DNA from: Vicugna pacos
Taxonomy: Eukaryota; Chordata; Mammalia; Artiodactyla; Camelidae
Direction of reading: 5' to 3'
Assembly: GCF_048564905.1 (NCBI RefSeq)
Contig: NC_132993.1
Span: 10,873,001 to 10,937,000, forward strand
Length of the DNA: 64,000 bases
Position 1 is the stretch's first letter; each line of letters starts with the position of its first letter. Of this stretch, positions 34,376 to 46,333 are shown piece by piece. The position numbers were made by a program, and so were the translations under genes. Under the pieces are notes generated by a model, which had not been told where the DNA came from, did no database searches, and worked only from the letters and a program-made list of their open reading frames with translations.

Positions 34376-34544
34376 AATAGAAAGAATTCAAATATTTCTG
34401 AAGAGAAAAGGGCAAAACGTCCAAAAAAGAGTACCTACGTCCAGCATGTTTGATTTTCTGTTCTTTTAGTTCTTTGCATGTGTATTGTGCAGATGATGAC
34501 GTGCAATGTTTCATGTACGTTGAAATTATTAGTATTAAAAATGC

Positions 34545-34830
34545 CCCTCTGGGAATGTAAAACGATACAGCCACTCTGGAAAATAATTTGGCAGAGTCTC
34601 TACAAAGTAAGGATGCACTGACTGTATAACTCAGCAATCTCACTCCTGGGCACAAACTGATCCCAGAGAAACAGGAACTTATGTCCATACAGAATCCTGT
34701 ACACGGATGTTTATATATAGTCAAAAACTAGAAATAACTAAAATATCCTACAAAGGGGAATGGCTAAACAAACCACGGTACATCCACGCCGTGGACTGTC
34801 ACCCTCTGAGAAATGCGTAAGAAGTGCCAG
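34545..34830 (+). mobile_element. Old L1 ORF2 3' fragment
   Basis: Follows the L1 ORF2 end in order: GGGAATGTAAAACGATACAG, CACTCTGGAAAATAATTTGG, CAATCTCACTCCTGGG, then AAATGTCC-like and GGAATGGCTAAACAAACCACGG segments. Diverged and 5'-truncated. Confidence 0.75.
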
Positions 34831-35011
34831 GAACCAGCCCCCTCCTGCCTTCCTGCCAAAAGCTTCCTAACATGATGGCTTGTTACATTCTGTGCTTGCC
34901 TTCCCTGGGGTAGAACACCAGACCCGCATCCTTGTGCTGATGGCTGTTAGGGGGCGGTGCTGGGAAGACTGCTGAGGACGGCTGGGGGCTGGAGCCGGAA
35001 GGGGAAGCAGA

Positions 35012-35050
35012 GGTTTTCTGCACGGGGAGGGGTGACTCTGCAGCGCTGTG
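35012..35050 (-). promoter_or_regulatory. 23-RSS of the proximal TRBV12 copy
   Basis: Heptamer CACAGCG (35044-35050), 23-bp spacer, nonamer CAGAAAACC (35012-35020). The heptamer, spacer and nonamer are the same as at the other TRBV12 copy (45748-45786). Confidence 0.9.
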
Positions 35051-35497
35051 CCTATGCTGCTGGCACAGAGGTACGTGGCCGAGTCCCTGGGTTCTGCCGG
35101 CTGGATATTCAGGGTGGAGAAAGATTTGTTAGTCATCTTAGCTAAGAATCGGTCCTTGGGCATCCCTGTATCATCCACAGGATCCTGGTTGTTGAAGTAA
35201 ATCAGCAACGCTAGTCCCTGCTCTGAAGTCTGTCTGTACCAAAAAAGAGCAGTGTGGCCTGATGCTGGCTCACATCCCAGGGTTACTGCTTGTCCCATTC
35301 CTGCCACTTGGTGCCTGGGTGTCTGGGTGACTCCAGCATCTGTGGGCTCTGTGGAGGGGGGCAGAGTTTGGGGACAGAGTCAGAAACATAACTGGAATCA
35401 TAACTGGAAATATCCAAAAATGCAGATTCTTTGTTTCTGGGGACTTACCTACTCCTAGGAGGCAGAGGGCCACACAGCAGAGGAGCCTGGCGGCCAT
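35051..35497 (-). CDS. TRBV12: T-cell receptor beta variable gene, TRBV12 type, copy A, intact
   Basis: Encodes a TCR beta variable domain. Exon 1 (35449-35497) starts at ATG 35497 and gives [17 protein letters not shown], then a GTAAGT donor; the V exon is 35051-35348. Marks are [20 protein letters not shown], Cys23 in [10 protein letters not shown], Trp41 in [37 protein letters not shown] and Cys104 in YLCASSIG, closest to human TRBV12-3/12-4. Copy B at 45787 is about 96 percent equal over the V exon but only about 70 percent over the intron. Seven residues differ, nearly all around CDR2 and FR3. No clear decamer is seen upstream, unlike copy B. No breaks. Confidence 0.93.
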
Positions 35498-36489
35498 GGC
35501 CGGGTGGGGTGGGAGGCGGCTTCGCCCAGATGCCACCCTTGGGAGCAGGAGCACAGGGCGGGGCTTCTAGGTCCTCCCCCTCTTCTCCATAAGGCGGAGG
35601 GGGCCTGGCAGGGACACAGTTCTCTGTCACTACTTGGAGGACCTCCTTCCAACAGTGACCATTCATCGTCCACGGAAGATGGACTGGAAGGGGCCCTGAC
35701 TCTGCTGGGACGTGGCCGCCTCATTCAGAGACTCCAAGCTCTTCCACCAGTTGTCACCTCTCGCAGCCCCAGGGCTCCGACCCTCTGCCTTCTCTGATGT
35801 GTCTCATATCAAGGGTCTGCTGGATGTTTCCGCTTGAACGTGCCATCAGCATGGCAAATTCTGGACATCAGTCAGTTGCTTTTTAAATCTCAAGACCACC
35901 AACATTCCTCTCCCCGGCCTTCCCCATCACTTGGACACAGGAAACCAAAATAATTCCTTGCAGGGTTAGGCCTTTCCCCGACTCCTCCTGGAAGCATTTC
36001 CTTGGCCACCATGCTCATCTCTCAGGGGCCTAAATGGAGGCCCTGGGAAGGGACAGGACTGAGAAGTTTTACTCCCAGTGAAGGCTGGAGACCAATGCCC
36101 CTGTGCTGCGTGACCCCCAGCACCGAGCCTATGGTACTTCCATATCCCTGCTCTCTCTGCCATGGAGGGGGTCCTATCCTACCTCCACGGTGAAGCTCAA
36201 AATCGCCTCAAAACTTCAGGCGCTGGTGTGAACTGTGCAGCATAAATGAGGACTTCAGCTTTCCTTGAGGAGCCACAGTAAAGCACTCTCAGTTCATTCT
36301 AATCTTCTTCAGTGCCTAGCAAAGCTCTAACAGGTTCTTTGGTGATTAACACCTGACTCTTCCTAGACTAAGTAGCCACAAATTAACTCTTTCTGGTGGG
36401 GGGGATGAAAATCTGGAAAATGGCCCTGTTCTCAGAGTTCAGACGATAGTAAGATCTCCGTCCACAGAGAAAATGAAACACATGAGCCC

Positions 36490-36690
36490 CATGCCTTTGC
36501 TGCTGGCACAGAGATACATCCTTGCATCTCCCCAAGCCGGGAGCCTGTCAAGGCCACAGAGAGAAACATATGGCTTGCTACCTGGAAGTGATGATAGTGA
36601 AACTTTCTTACTGTTAGAGGCTCAACGGTGCTCACTCCCTGGTCCAGAGTTTGTTTAGGGAGAGCATCCTGCAAGCTGTGGGAAAGAGGG
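36490..36690 (-). pseudogene. Relic V exon, TRBV11 type
   Basis: The minus strand ends with LPAWGDARMYLCASSKG, close to QPAELGDSAMYLCASSL of human TRBV11, including Cys104. Near its 5' side is a KQTLDQG stretch (compare RQTLEQD in the TRBV11 gene at 51889) after an acceptor-like CTTTCCCACAG (about 36682). FR1, Cys23 and most of CDR2 are absent and the frame shifts between the pieces. No usable heptamer follows the CASS codons. It lies just 5' of TRBV12 copy A, where a TRBV11 member is expected. Confidence 0.65.
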
Positions 36691-36699
36691 CAGAGCTGG

Positions 36700-38310
36700 A
36701 TACAGGAGGGACAGTAATGACAGAGACAGAGAAAGCACTATGAACCAGGGCACAGGGATGTGGAGTTTTCCCACTCATGTCCAGGGTTTGGCTCCTCTAG
36801 GCTACAACACAGGAAACGGCGAAGCTACCAGCAAAGACAAGGTCAGGATGTAGGCGGGCCAGCTCCCTCCTACGTGCTCTCATCATCAGCGGAGAGGAAA
36901 GTCAGTCTTAGGTCTCCCCAGGCCCTGGTGACTTTTCTGGCCACGCTAATGCGCTTGTGGGCTTCTGAAGGTTCAAGGTCCCTCTGCCGGAGGACATAGT
37001 CAGGCCACCTTCCTGGAGGCCCTGCCTTACAGGCCCCCAGCACAGCGGTAGGATCAGGCCAGGCTGGGTTTACAGGGGAGCCCATTCTAGCAGCTTCTCT
37101 GATGTTCCCGACACAGGGGCTGTTTTGCTTCCCCTCATCAGGACACACCATTTCACCCAACCAGCTCCGTCTCCTCCCACGTCCTGACAGGCTCCGAGGT
37201 GCCCCGTGGAGCAGAGGCAGATGACCCTGGGGACTCCTTTTCTAAATCTTTCCAGTGATTTAGCAGTTTGCTCAGTGATCTGCGTTAGCTTACAGAACAG
37301 CAGGCTCTGCCTTTCTCTCAAGGCCGCTTCTTCGACAAGGAAGGGACTTCCATTATTGCACGGTCGCAGAGTTGTACCCTGCCCTGCCCTCCTGTCGCAC
37401 TGAATACCTACAGCATCACGGGGCTGGGTCCCAGGCCACTGGAATATGGGCCACGCTCTTTGCAGTCTACCTGAGACCGACATAAACACGTCTCTGTGGG
37501 ATGGGATCGCGTGGGCTCTTTTACTTTTCATTTGTCTCTCTCTCTCTCACACACTCATGCATACACACAGAGACACACATACACTCCTATTTTAATCTGG
37601 ATTGCATGGTGTCAGTGCTTTGTGTAGCAGTGGCCCCTTTGCCTGGCAACCATCCCAGGTATGCCTAGAATCACATGCTCACTGTTGGTCTTAACCCATT
37701 TGCACAAGAATAGACAACTTTGGGTCCTATCTTTTTCTCTCCAACACATGCTCCGTGTCTGCAAATCAGGATCATGATTCAGAGACCAAGCCCGGGCTTC
37801 TTGCTAACCCCGACTGCCAGGCAGCTCTCAGCTCTTCCACAGACGAGAAGTGTGGAACCACAGCGTCTCCTGGTGGCCACTGGGGCAGAGTCCCTAGAAA
37901 TCAGCCCTTTGTCAAGGCCCCAAGTAAACTGTGCTGTGTTACCCTGGAAACAGGGACACTGGGGAGTCTTGTGTGTTGATGTTCTAGGAGTTGAAAAGTA
38001 ACTCCTGTTTTTAAGATTTAAAACATTTGAGAGTTACTGAAGTCAGATAAACTAATATTCAAATGTCAGCGCTGGTGCCAGTAAAGGCGGGACTAAGACG
38101 TGCAGTTGAGTGGGAGCCCCCATCCCCTGTGTTGAACACGCCCCCTGCTCCCCACAGGACTATCTTTTCCCTAGCAGCCAGGTTTCTTCACTGAATAGAG
38201 TCCGCTCACTAATTTTACCATAATTCTGAGCCAGGGGAATAGAAAACATCTTCCCTGTGAGACAGGAAGGGGGCAGGGCACAGCCATTCAAGGAATGCTA
38301 CGGCAATTAA
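36700..38310. other. Intergenic DNA with a CT/CA microsatellite
   Basis: A (TC)n/(CA)n tract lies at about 37530-37590. Open frames of 100-150 codons on the minus strand (36870-37531) show no domain. No gene supported. Confidence 0.4.
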
Positions 38311-38319
38311 CATCAAAAT

Positions 38320-38870
38320 GGTGAGAGATTCAACCCCCAGGAGGCCTTGAGGCTCAGATGATGGGAGATTTAACTTCTAGCAGATCTTGAGCTTCATTAT
38401 ACACCCATTGTAATAAAAGCATGGTGAATAACACGCCCACAGGCACCATGGCAGTCCCAAGGCTGGCCACAAAACGTCTGAGTGGGAAATGGCCAACTTC
38501 CTGGGAATCCCAGCCCCTTCCCCAAGCTACTTAGACTGGTCCTTCCACTTATTAGCATATGAAGCCACCAAGCCCATAAAAACTGGCAACAAGGTGCCTC
38601 GCAGCCAATGCTCCCCCGACTCCAAGACGGCCCACATTCTGTCTATGGAATGTGTACCTACTTTTAATCTGAGCACCCAACCCCCACACCTCGTGGCCTT
38701 TCTCTTGCCTTTCATTGTATCTCTCCGAATAAATCTACCTTCATTCAACTGTGGCTCGCTCTTGAATTCTTTCCTGTGCGAAGCCAAGGACCCACATGGC
38801 AGGGCATGTCCCAGGCGCTCAATGGAGACCTGAGACATGGCCCTCCACACGCCCCACATCCGTTTTCCTG
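38320..38870 (+). mobile_element. Solo LTR, class I type
   Basis: Starts near GGTGAGAGATTCAACCCC. It has a CATAAAAA TATA-like box at about 38576, a polyadenylation signal CGAATAAATCTACC at about 38728, and a U5 with GCTCGCTCTTGAATTC followed by GCGAAGCCAAGGACCC. No internal genes. Ends approximate. Confidence 0.65.
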
Positions 38871-39419
38871 CATCAGTAATTCAGTAACTCCGAGGTCAAG
38901 CTGGCTTTGGCTGAAAAAGTCAAAAACTGAAAAAGGGAATTAGCTTTCCACCCCTCTTTCCCTTTTCATTTGTCCCATTATGACAAAACAGAGGTTCAAT
39001 GACATACTTGTGACATAACGAACTATGAAAAGTAAAATGCCAACACCCAGAACTGCCCCAAATTTGAATACATACTACTTCCATGATAAAATTCTAGAAC
39101 AACCAATCAAACTCATTAATTTCTTTTTCATCAACTCCCTTTTTTTGAATCTAGAACGTTCCAGGCCTTGAATAGTACTTATTCCCATTACAACATGTTA
39201 TTTATCCAAGGAAGATATACACATTTAATCATTTTATTTCCCTCTGCAATTATATAATCCTTTAAGAAAGATTCAATTGAAGTTCCAAAAATTTTAAATG
39301 CCTTTAAAATTCATCCTGTTACTTCTCAAACACAGCTAACACACAATAAACACTGGAGTTGAATACCTTCTTTAGTTTTATGTTTGCATCCTAGCCCAAA
39401 TCGTTAATCTCTCTAATAT

Positions 39420-39872
39420 TGTTACAGAAACGACAGGCCAGTCAAGAAACTCGCACCACTTGGAGGGTTGGAGTACTCAGATTTATTACGCCGGCGGGCT
39501 CAGAGGGGCTTCTGCTCCGAAGCTCTGAGCACCTTCAAGATGTGCACATGAGGTTTTATAGGGTAAAGTACAAGCTTGGGGTATTCGGCCAATAGGCAAG
39601 GAACAACTTTAGCAGCATTATCATCACAAAAGTGGAGGCGGGGAGGCAGCAAACCAACATTCCAAAGCCAGATATGTATCTTTGAAAACCCAGCTGGCTA
39701 GCAAAAAAACATAAACAGCAAACCAACACGAATTAACTTAGATTTACAAGTTAGTCCAGCAGAACTCAGATCAGTATTCCAATACTTAGACTTGTTAGCC
39801 CAGCCCAGCCTCTCCTTCACATTCCTAGACCTGTGAGTTATCTTGTTAGACCAGCCCAGCTTTTCCTTCACA
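39420..39872 (-). mobile_element. Solo LTR, minus strand, about 453 bp
   Basis: The minus strand reads TGTGAAGG ... CTGTAACA, with a polyadenylation signal in GGCGTAATAAATCTGAG (about 39482). The flanking bases are ATAT on both sides (39416-39419 and 39873-39876), a likely 4-bp target duplication. The 5' part holds two copies of a CTGGGCTGG-CTAACAAG motif. Class I or II cannot be settled. Confidence 0.7.
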
Positions 39873-39879
39873 ATATGTT

Positions 39880-41690
39880 CTTCTAGATTTCATCTCTGCA
39901 ATCTTCCCAAGTGAGAGATGTGAAGTTAATGTCTGGGTTTTCTGAAACAAGCACCACTAAAACAAATATCACTTATCTTCAGTTTCCTCTGCTGAGCAAC
40001 CCCATCTACAAGGTATTCCCATTGTTTGGCTTGCTTCCCCTTGAATATGTCCCATGTGCCTTAAGCCTTCCATAAGAATCATAATTTTATATATATATCA
40101 GTCATGCCCCTTTAAGCAATCGGCTATAGCTAATGCTTATATAATAATTTGAGTATTTTCACTTCGTCTCTTGTCAAAACTGTCCAGATAGTATGTAGCC
40201 CTTCCTGTAGGTCTGGTTTTGAGAGCGGTCCCTATCTTCCCAGTGCCCTCTGAGATCCCGCATTTCTTTCTCAAGGGCGTCTGGGGGCCCAGTTATCTTG
40301 TCTACCTTGGTAGCAATTAAGAAAACAGCTGTGTGTTTTCCAATAACTCCTCTGAGAGCAGTTGAACCCGAATGCTTTCCCTCTTCCCACAGGACTACTG
40401 AGTCTTCTAAGATTTTAGCACTTCTCCTAAACATCTCTTTCTTCCTCCAGTTTAGTGAATCTCTACTTTTAATTCTGCTTGTAATGGTTTGTAAATGGTT
40501 GAAAAGAATTTGGTCTCAGTTTCCTTGTGTTTGAGGACCCTTTTCAAATTGAAATTGAAATTGAAATCCCCGACAACATAGTTTCAGGCACCAGTGTTCT
40601 TTCAATTGTCCTCTAAGCTTTTGCCATAATTATGTTGATTAATTTTGGATCTTTCTGTGTATAAGGTCTATTTTATTTCTTCTCAAGAGTTCTCCTCATT
40701 ACTTTTTTTTCTTCGAGAGAGGGCCTGGCCAGTCATGCTTATTATCACATACTCTGAATTATTTCTGTCTGGGAGTTCACCAGTTGCTAACAAGAGCACT
40801 CTCTTTGGCTTCATGAAGAGCCTTGGAAATACAGACTGTCCCATGACAATTCCACCTAATGAGCCATTTTAATGGGTGTCATCTCACTGTCTGAAGGACT
40901 CAGTATAGACTTAACCCTAATTTTTTTTTTAACCTCTTACCAGTGAATGAGGAGGTTACCAACCAGGATCTCAGAAAATATCCAGACAAGAGTAGCTGCC
41001 ACGTATAGCTCCATACTTAATGAGACCCCAGAGCCTGCAACCACTTCATCGAAAATACATACTCTGCATTTGAACTGAGGAATGCGGGTGGGAGTGGATC
41101 TGTTAATAACCCCAGATAAACTTGTTGGATGTTTTTCATACGTAATTATAACAATCCACTGGGAAGGTGAAAATGACAAACGTCCTTCCTTTATGCAAAA
41201 CAATTAGACCTTCGTATTACATTTTTAGGGACGAAATATTGTTGAATTCGTCCTGATGTGTCCAAGAATGACCAAGGATTGGTGAGTTAGTCTCAGTAAG
41301 AGCTAATGACAGACTTGGGAGTAACTCAGAGACACTAGAAATAGTTGATACGATTTGATGCACAAGCAGGAACTGTGCCAACCATGGGTATCTTCAACTC
41401 CTTGTGTAACAAATCCCTAATCACTGAAATTGAATACAGAAGAACACAGCAGAGTTAAGCCCCTCTTTACCATCTCTAGTTCTTTCTTTCCCTTTGTCAT
41501 GTAATGATTCTTTTGAGTTTGGTGAATCTATTTTCCTCTTATTTCTATACTTTTAATGCATATGGATTTTATCAAACACAACCATGAAAATAAATGGCTA
41601 TATGTGTTGAAAACTTGAAAATTGCAGCCATTCTTTTAAAACCTTTTCATAAATCATCTTTAGAAAAATACCATCAGTCATTTGTAATTA
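39880..41690. other. Unassigned sequence 5' of the minus-strand LTR
   Basis: Two open stretches on the minus strand (40174-40434 and 40937-41203, 86 and 88 codons) look somewhat coding-like, but I recognise no family. They could be degraded internal sequence of the element whose LTR lies at 39420-39872. No host gene supported. Confidence 0.3.
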
Positions 41691-41780
41691 TTATTGCTGC
41701 TTTACAGATGAGAAAACTGAAATGATGAGACATGAAGTAATTTTGTCCATGGCGACATATTTAGTAAATGATCTTACAGC
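41690..41780 (-). repeat. MIR-like fragment
   Basis: Contains TTTACAGATGAGAAAACTGA followed by a GAAGTAATTTTGTCCATGGC segment, the reversed MIR core phrase. Short and diverged. Confidence 0.5.
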
Positions 41781-41929
41781 CCACTGCCTTAGTCAGTAAA
41801 CATACTGTCTCTCAATATGTTGTGTTCTTTTGCTTACATTTAAAATGAAATCAAATGGTGGCATATTGGACTTGTACTTATAAAATTTGTTTTACATATT
41901 TATTTTCTCCAAGTAGATTTAGTCTATTC

Positions 41930-42960
41930 ACATTTTGGGTTGTATAAAATAATTGGATGGATTTCCAAGAATTTATTTATCCATTTTCTTATTGACACAT
42001 TTTTTAATTGAATTCAGCTCTGCAATTACAGACAATGCTCCAACTGATATTTCTGTATCTGTCCCCTTGTGTAAATGTGCTAGAAGAGAATTTATGACTA
42101 AGAGTAGAGTTCCCAGGCTACAGAATTTGTGTGTTCTTGTAGGGGAGCAAAATTTGCCACCCCCAAATTTGTCTCTTTGGCATGAGAGTTAATTTAGTCT
42201 GATTATTTTTAAGACACAGAAGACTCAGAAAGTTTTTTTCTTGTTACCTTCCCCTTAACCGCCTAAAAGAATTTAGATAAAGGGCCTGTTCTCAGCATAG
42301 AGCTATCACCAGAGGGACCTGCAGATATGGGCTCGGTGTGGTGGGGGAAACTTGGCAGGGCCTGGAGGTCAGAATCTACTATGTGCTGCGTTCTCTCTGC
42401 ATAGCCCTCAAACGCTGGTTTATCAAACATTAGTTTTCCCATCCTGTGTGAATTGCCTCCCCCTGCCGCCTTTGAAATCTCAAAACCACTACCCTCAACA
42501 TTTTCATCTGTCTTTAGATAAAGATGATATTTAAGGTGAGTTTTGGCTATTTTGGTGAATTACTTAGTTTTCCTGGGTCTCTACCATTTATACAGATTAT
42601 TAAACTTTTGTTTGATTTTCTCCTGTTAACGTCTCAAGCCCATTTAATTCGTAGACCTGTCAAAAGAACCTAGGAAGGTAGAAGAAACTTAGTTTCTCCC
42701 TAACATTGTCAACTTTATTAAATATCGTAGGGCTGCTCTCCAAAGATTTTATGGTACTTTGCATTCTGGACAGTAGTCTGTGAAAATTATTGTTTCTCCT
42801 CCTACTAACCAACTTCCTATTATCATGTTTCTGAATTTTTCTGTTATAAAGGATGGGAGATGGAATAGCTATCATTTGCCTTTTAGGGATGCTAATGAAT
42901 CTGAGCACCCTTTCACATGTTTACTGGACATACGCATTTTGGTCACGATTTTGTATAGTT
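41930..42960 (-). mobile_element. Old L1-like fragments
   Basis: About 41930-42130 and about 42660-42960 have reversed L1 ORF2-like phrases of old L1M type. Between them is unassigned DNA. Low confidence in the limits. Confidence 0.35.
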
Positions 42961-43849
42961 AGAGTAGACCTAAACTTTCCTAACAAACCAACTTTGAAAT
43001 GATTGCTCTAACGTGGTGAAAGCTTATTTTTCCTGGCAAAGGCAGGGGGCTTTAGGATGGCAGTGGATTCTGGTGGACTGCAGAGCATTAGAAGACCAGC
43101 CCCAACACCATGGGCTCCGTCTGATGAGAAATACCAATTACCTCTCTAGCCTCTGCTACCCCTTACCTTGCTTCTCCTCTTATCTGAGGGTTTTCCTTTT
43201 TCTTTTTTGAGATCTCCTATGCACTTGAAGAATTTGGGGGAGTAATATTTAACAAATTCCCTTGGTGAAAAGTGAAACTATGTGAGAAAAAGTTATACAT
43301 AACACAGAGCTAGGCATCACCCCACTGCCCTTCCTCCAGTCCCACCTCATTGAATCACCAGTAAGAACTCGCTCTGTATCCTTCCCCAGCTTTCTCATTG
43401 CTCGTGTAAATTTATACTAAAAATATAACATATATAAGAGACATATGCCTCTGCTTACTGAAATAGACGTATTCTCTATGCGTTATCTTGCAAATTGTAA
43501 AATTTGACAAAATTCATAAACATTCCTATAAGTCAGTAGATGTAAATCTATATATATGCCTACGATAAAGTGTTTTTACATAAATGGGACCATATATATT
43601 CCATGCTTAATTATTTAGTTCTTATATAGTTAACAAAGTTTCTGATATTTAATAGACACTAACAGATCAGGTCAGAAGAAATAGAGTCTCTCAGTATAAG
43701 CAAAATATCCCATTTACCTGCACACAGATGGCAGCCCAGTGGAAGGCCCTTCAAGCAGGAGAAGAGAATTCCTGCTGATGATGACGGTGCAGCCTGGGCA
43801 TTGCAGCAACGCTGTCAGTTCCTTTGGGAATTCACCAAATTCTAGGCGC

Positions 43850-44090
43850 CCAGATAACAGTTACTCAGCCCTCTCCATGCTCTTTTACCTCTAAGCTATT
43901 GACAGAATTCCACCTCCACCCTCAACACAAGTTTTTTTTTGATTGTGATAGAAACCTCTTTACCACAATTCTGGACATTCTGTTATAATGCTAACATCAA
44001 CTTAACATATATGGGGCTTTTTCATTACACTTAAAAAGTAGCTCAAAGGTAGGTAAAGCAGAACTCTTAATTCATTAGAATTAACCAGGG
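43850..44090 (-). repeat. Inverted-repeat arm 1
   Basis: The reverse complement of this stretch aligns with 45240-45460 over about 220 bp. Strong shared blocks include AAGTGTAATGAAAA, GCCCCATATA, TTAGCATTATAACA and ATGGAGAGGGCTGAG. The arms face each other with about 1.15 kb between. It may be a pair of copies of one unnamed interspersed repeat, or an inverted duplication. Confidence 0.7.
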
Positions 44091-45239
44091 ATGATATTGT
44101 AGTCCTAAACCTTGAATTTTGATCTAGATAATGTCAGAATTAAGAATGTGGGAGTATAATTGCTGTTGGATATGTGGACTGAGGCTCAGTGGATGGAATG
44201 ACCGTGGGTGTAGTGGTACTGGAGTCAGTAAGATGGAAAGAAAGCGGGTAATGGTAGGAGAGTAGGATGATTGAAATGGAAAGTCTGGAAGGAACTTATT
44301 TGTTGTTCATTACATGGTCTATAATCATGGAAATGCAGTTGAAAAAGACTGAGGGCAAAAAAATCATCAGAAGTGAGGAGGTCAAGAAACTGAAAAACCA
44401 AAATGATGTATAAATTGTCAACATGATGATTAAATCACCAAGAATGATCATAGGATTAGTCATGGGGAGAAGTGAATGAGGAGAGATCTGATGGTAAAGA
44501 AGTAAATGCAATGATAGATAAAGGCTGATATTCTAGTTCGAGATGTACAAAGTGCGAGATGTACAAAGATGTTTTAAAGCAGGAGGGAGAGAAATGATCT
44601 GGAAGCAGCAGGGAGTAGCCAGGAGGACAGAGGAGATGCTAAAACCAGACACAGAAGCAGATTATGTCTCTTGGTGTGAAGATAATAGAAACTGAATTTT
44701 CATCTTGACTGTTAGGGCCCCTGAATGGCATAAACTAGGGCGATGACAAGTGGAATTTGCCTCTAGGACAGAACTCTGGAAAACCTGGAATGCCTTGAAC
44801 ACTCCAAATGCAGGCATCTTTTGCACCAGCTGCTAAAGATACCCAGACAGGGGCTGAGAAGGGATTGGGATGTAAAATAAGACTGAGGAAGAGAGTAATT
44901 ATAACCATTCAGAATGGACTGCAGGTGTCATGCGGAACTTTCTGGCATAAATCAGAAAAAAAAAACACTAGAGATTCAGGTCTTAAGGACAGGTGACCAG
45001 GGAGGAAAGAGGGCAAATTAAGACCAAACATGTCTGCACACGTTTAGATCTCCCGACGTGGAGTCCACTTACTGTTCCAGAGCCGGCAGCCGAAGAGGCC
45101 TGGTCGGTCCTCTGTGAGCCCCGCGCCAGCCGCCAGCTGGCACTGACCTCTGCTGTCTGTTCTCAGTCAGGCCCGGGCCCTCCTTAGGCAGAACAGAGAC
45201 AAATAAATTCCAAGATCCAAGGAGTGGTAACATACATGC
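44091..45239. other. Spacer between the inverted-repeat arms
   Basis: Unassigned DNA. AT-rich in the first half, then a GC-rich patch at about 45060-45190 with no recognisable exon. Confidence 0.35.
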
Positions 45240-45460
45240 AGTTAATTAAAATGTCTGTGTTACCCACTTCCGGGCTACTTGTGTTTTAAGTGTAATGAAA
45301 ATGCCCCCATATACGTTACGTTGATATTAGCATTATAACAGGATGTCTACAATCATAGTAAAGAGGGTCTCAGTACAAACAAGAAAATGTGCGTGTGTTT
45401 TTGGGGAGGGGATTCTGCTAACAACTTAGAAGAGAATGGAGAGGGCTGAGAAGCTGTCAT
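45240..45460 (+). repeat. Inverted-repeat arm 2
   Basis: Partner of 43850-44090 in opposite orientation. It lies in the 3' flank of TRBV12 copy B, about 300 bp beyond its RSS. The 3' flank of TRBV12 copy A has no such sequence. Confidence 0.7.
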
Positions 45461-45747
45461 CAGGACCTTCTGCCATTCAGATGGGGATAGAAAATGCAGG
45501 GAGGCAGGCAATTCTGCAGTCCGGGTAATTAAGGTTTATTTTACATGTGGGGTGAGTTTTGAGCCCATAGACAATTTCTGAGGACGCCTTGAATCCCATT
45601 CCTACATTGTTTCCCACACAAGATCTTCTGTGCTGTTATCTTATCATTTTCTGTCTTTGCCAGGCCACTCATTTCTCTTGGTGATGGAGGGGCAGGGAAG
45701 ACTTTTACTTAGGAAGGCTGGAGGCTGGAGCCGGAAGGGGAAGCAGA

Positions 45748-45786
45748 GGTTTTCTGCACGGGGAGGGGTGACTCTGCAGCGCTGTG
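45748..45786 (-). promoter_or_regulatory. 23-RSS of the distal TRBV12 copy
   Basis: Heptamer CACAGCG (45780-45786), 23-bp spacer, nonamer CAGAAAACC (45748-45756), unchanged from copy A. Confidence 0.9.
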
Positions 45787-46231
45787 CCTATGCTGCTGGC
45801 ACAGAGGTACGTGGCCGAGTCCCTGGGTTCTGCCGGCTGGATATTCAGGGTGGAGAAAGAGTCGTTAGGCATCTTAGCTAAGAATCGGTCCTTGGGCATC
45901 CCTGTATCATCCACAGGAGCTTGGTTGCGGAAGTAAATCAGCAACGCTAGTCCCTGCTTCGAATTCTGTCTGTACCAAAAAAGAGCAGTGTGGCCTGATG
46001 CTGGCTCACATTCCAGGGTTACTGCTTGTCCCATTCCTGCCACTTGGTGCCTGGGTGTCTGGGTGACTCCAGCATCTGTGGGCTCTGTGGAAGGGGACAG
46101 AGTTTGGAAACAGAATAAGAAAGATACTGGAGTCACAAGAGGGAAACCCAACATGAGGATGCTGAATATTCAGAGGACTCACCAACCCCCAGGAGACAGA
46201 GGGCCACACAGCAGAGGGCTCGGGGGCCCAT
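45787..46231 (-). CDS. TRBV12: T-cell receptor beta variable gene, TRBV12 type, copy B, intact
   Basis: Encodes a TCR beta variable domain. Exon 1 (46183-46231) starts at ATG 46231 and gives [17 protein letters not shown], with a GTGAGT donor. The V exon (45787-46084) begins [20 protein letters not shown]. Cys23 is in [10 protein letters not shown], Trp41 in [11 protein letters not shown], then [19 protein letters not shown] and [11 protein letters not shown], with Cys104 in YLCASSIG. It differs from copy A at seven residues: E for G before Cys23, N and K in FR2, R and A in CDR2, P and D in FR3. The intron and leader are much more diverged than the V exon. A CRE-like decamer lies 103 bp upstream. 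No breaks. Confidence 0.93.
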
Positions 46232-46333
46232 GGCAGGATGAGCGCAGATGCGGAACAGCCCAGACCAGGGCCCCTGTGAGCTTGAGCAGAGAAGTGAGTT
46301 TGGGACATTTTATCCCCACAAGATGCGTTTGTC

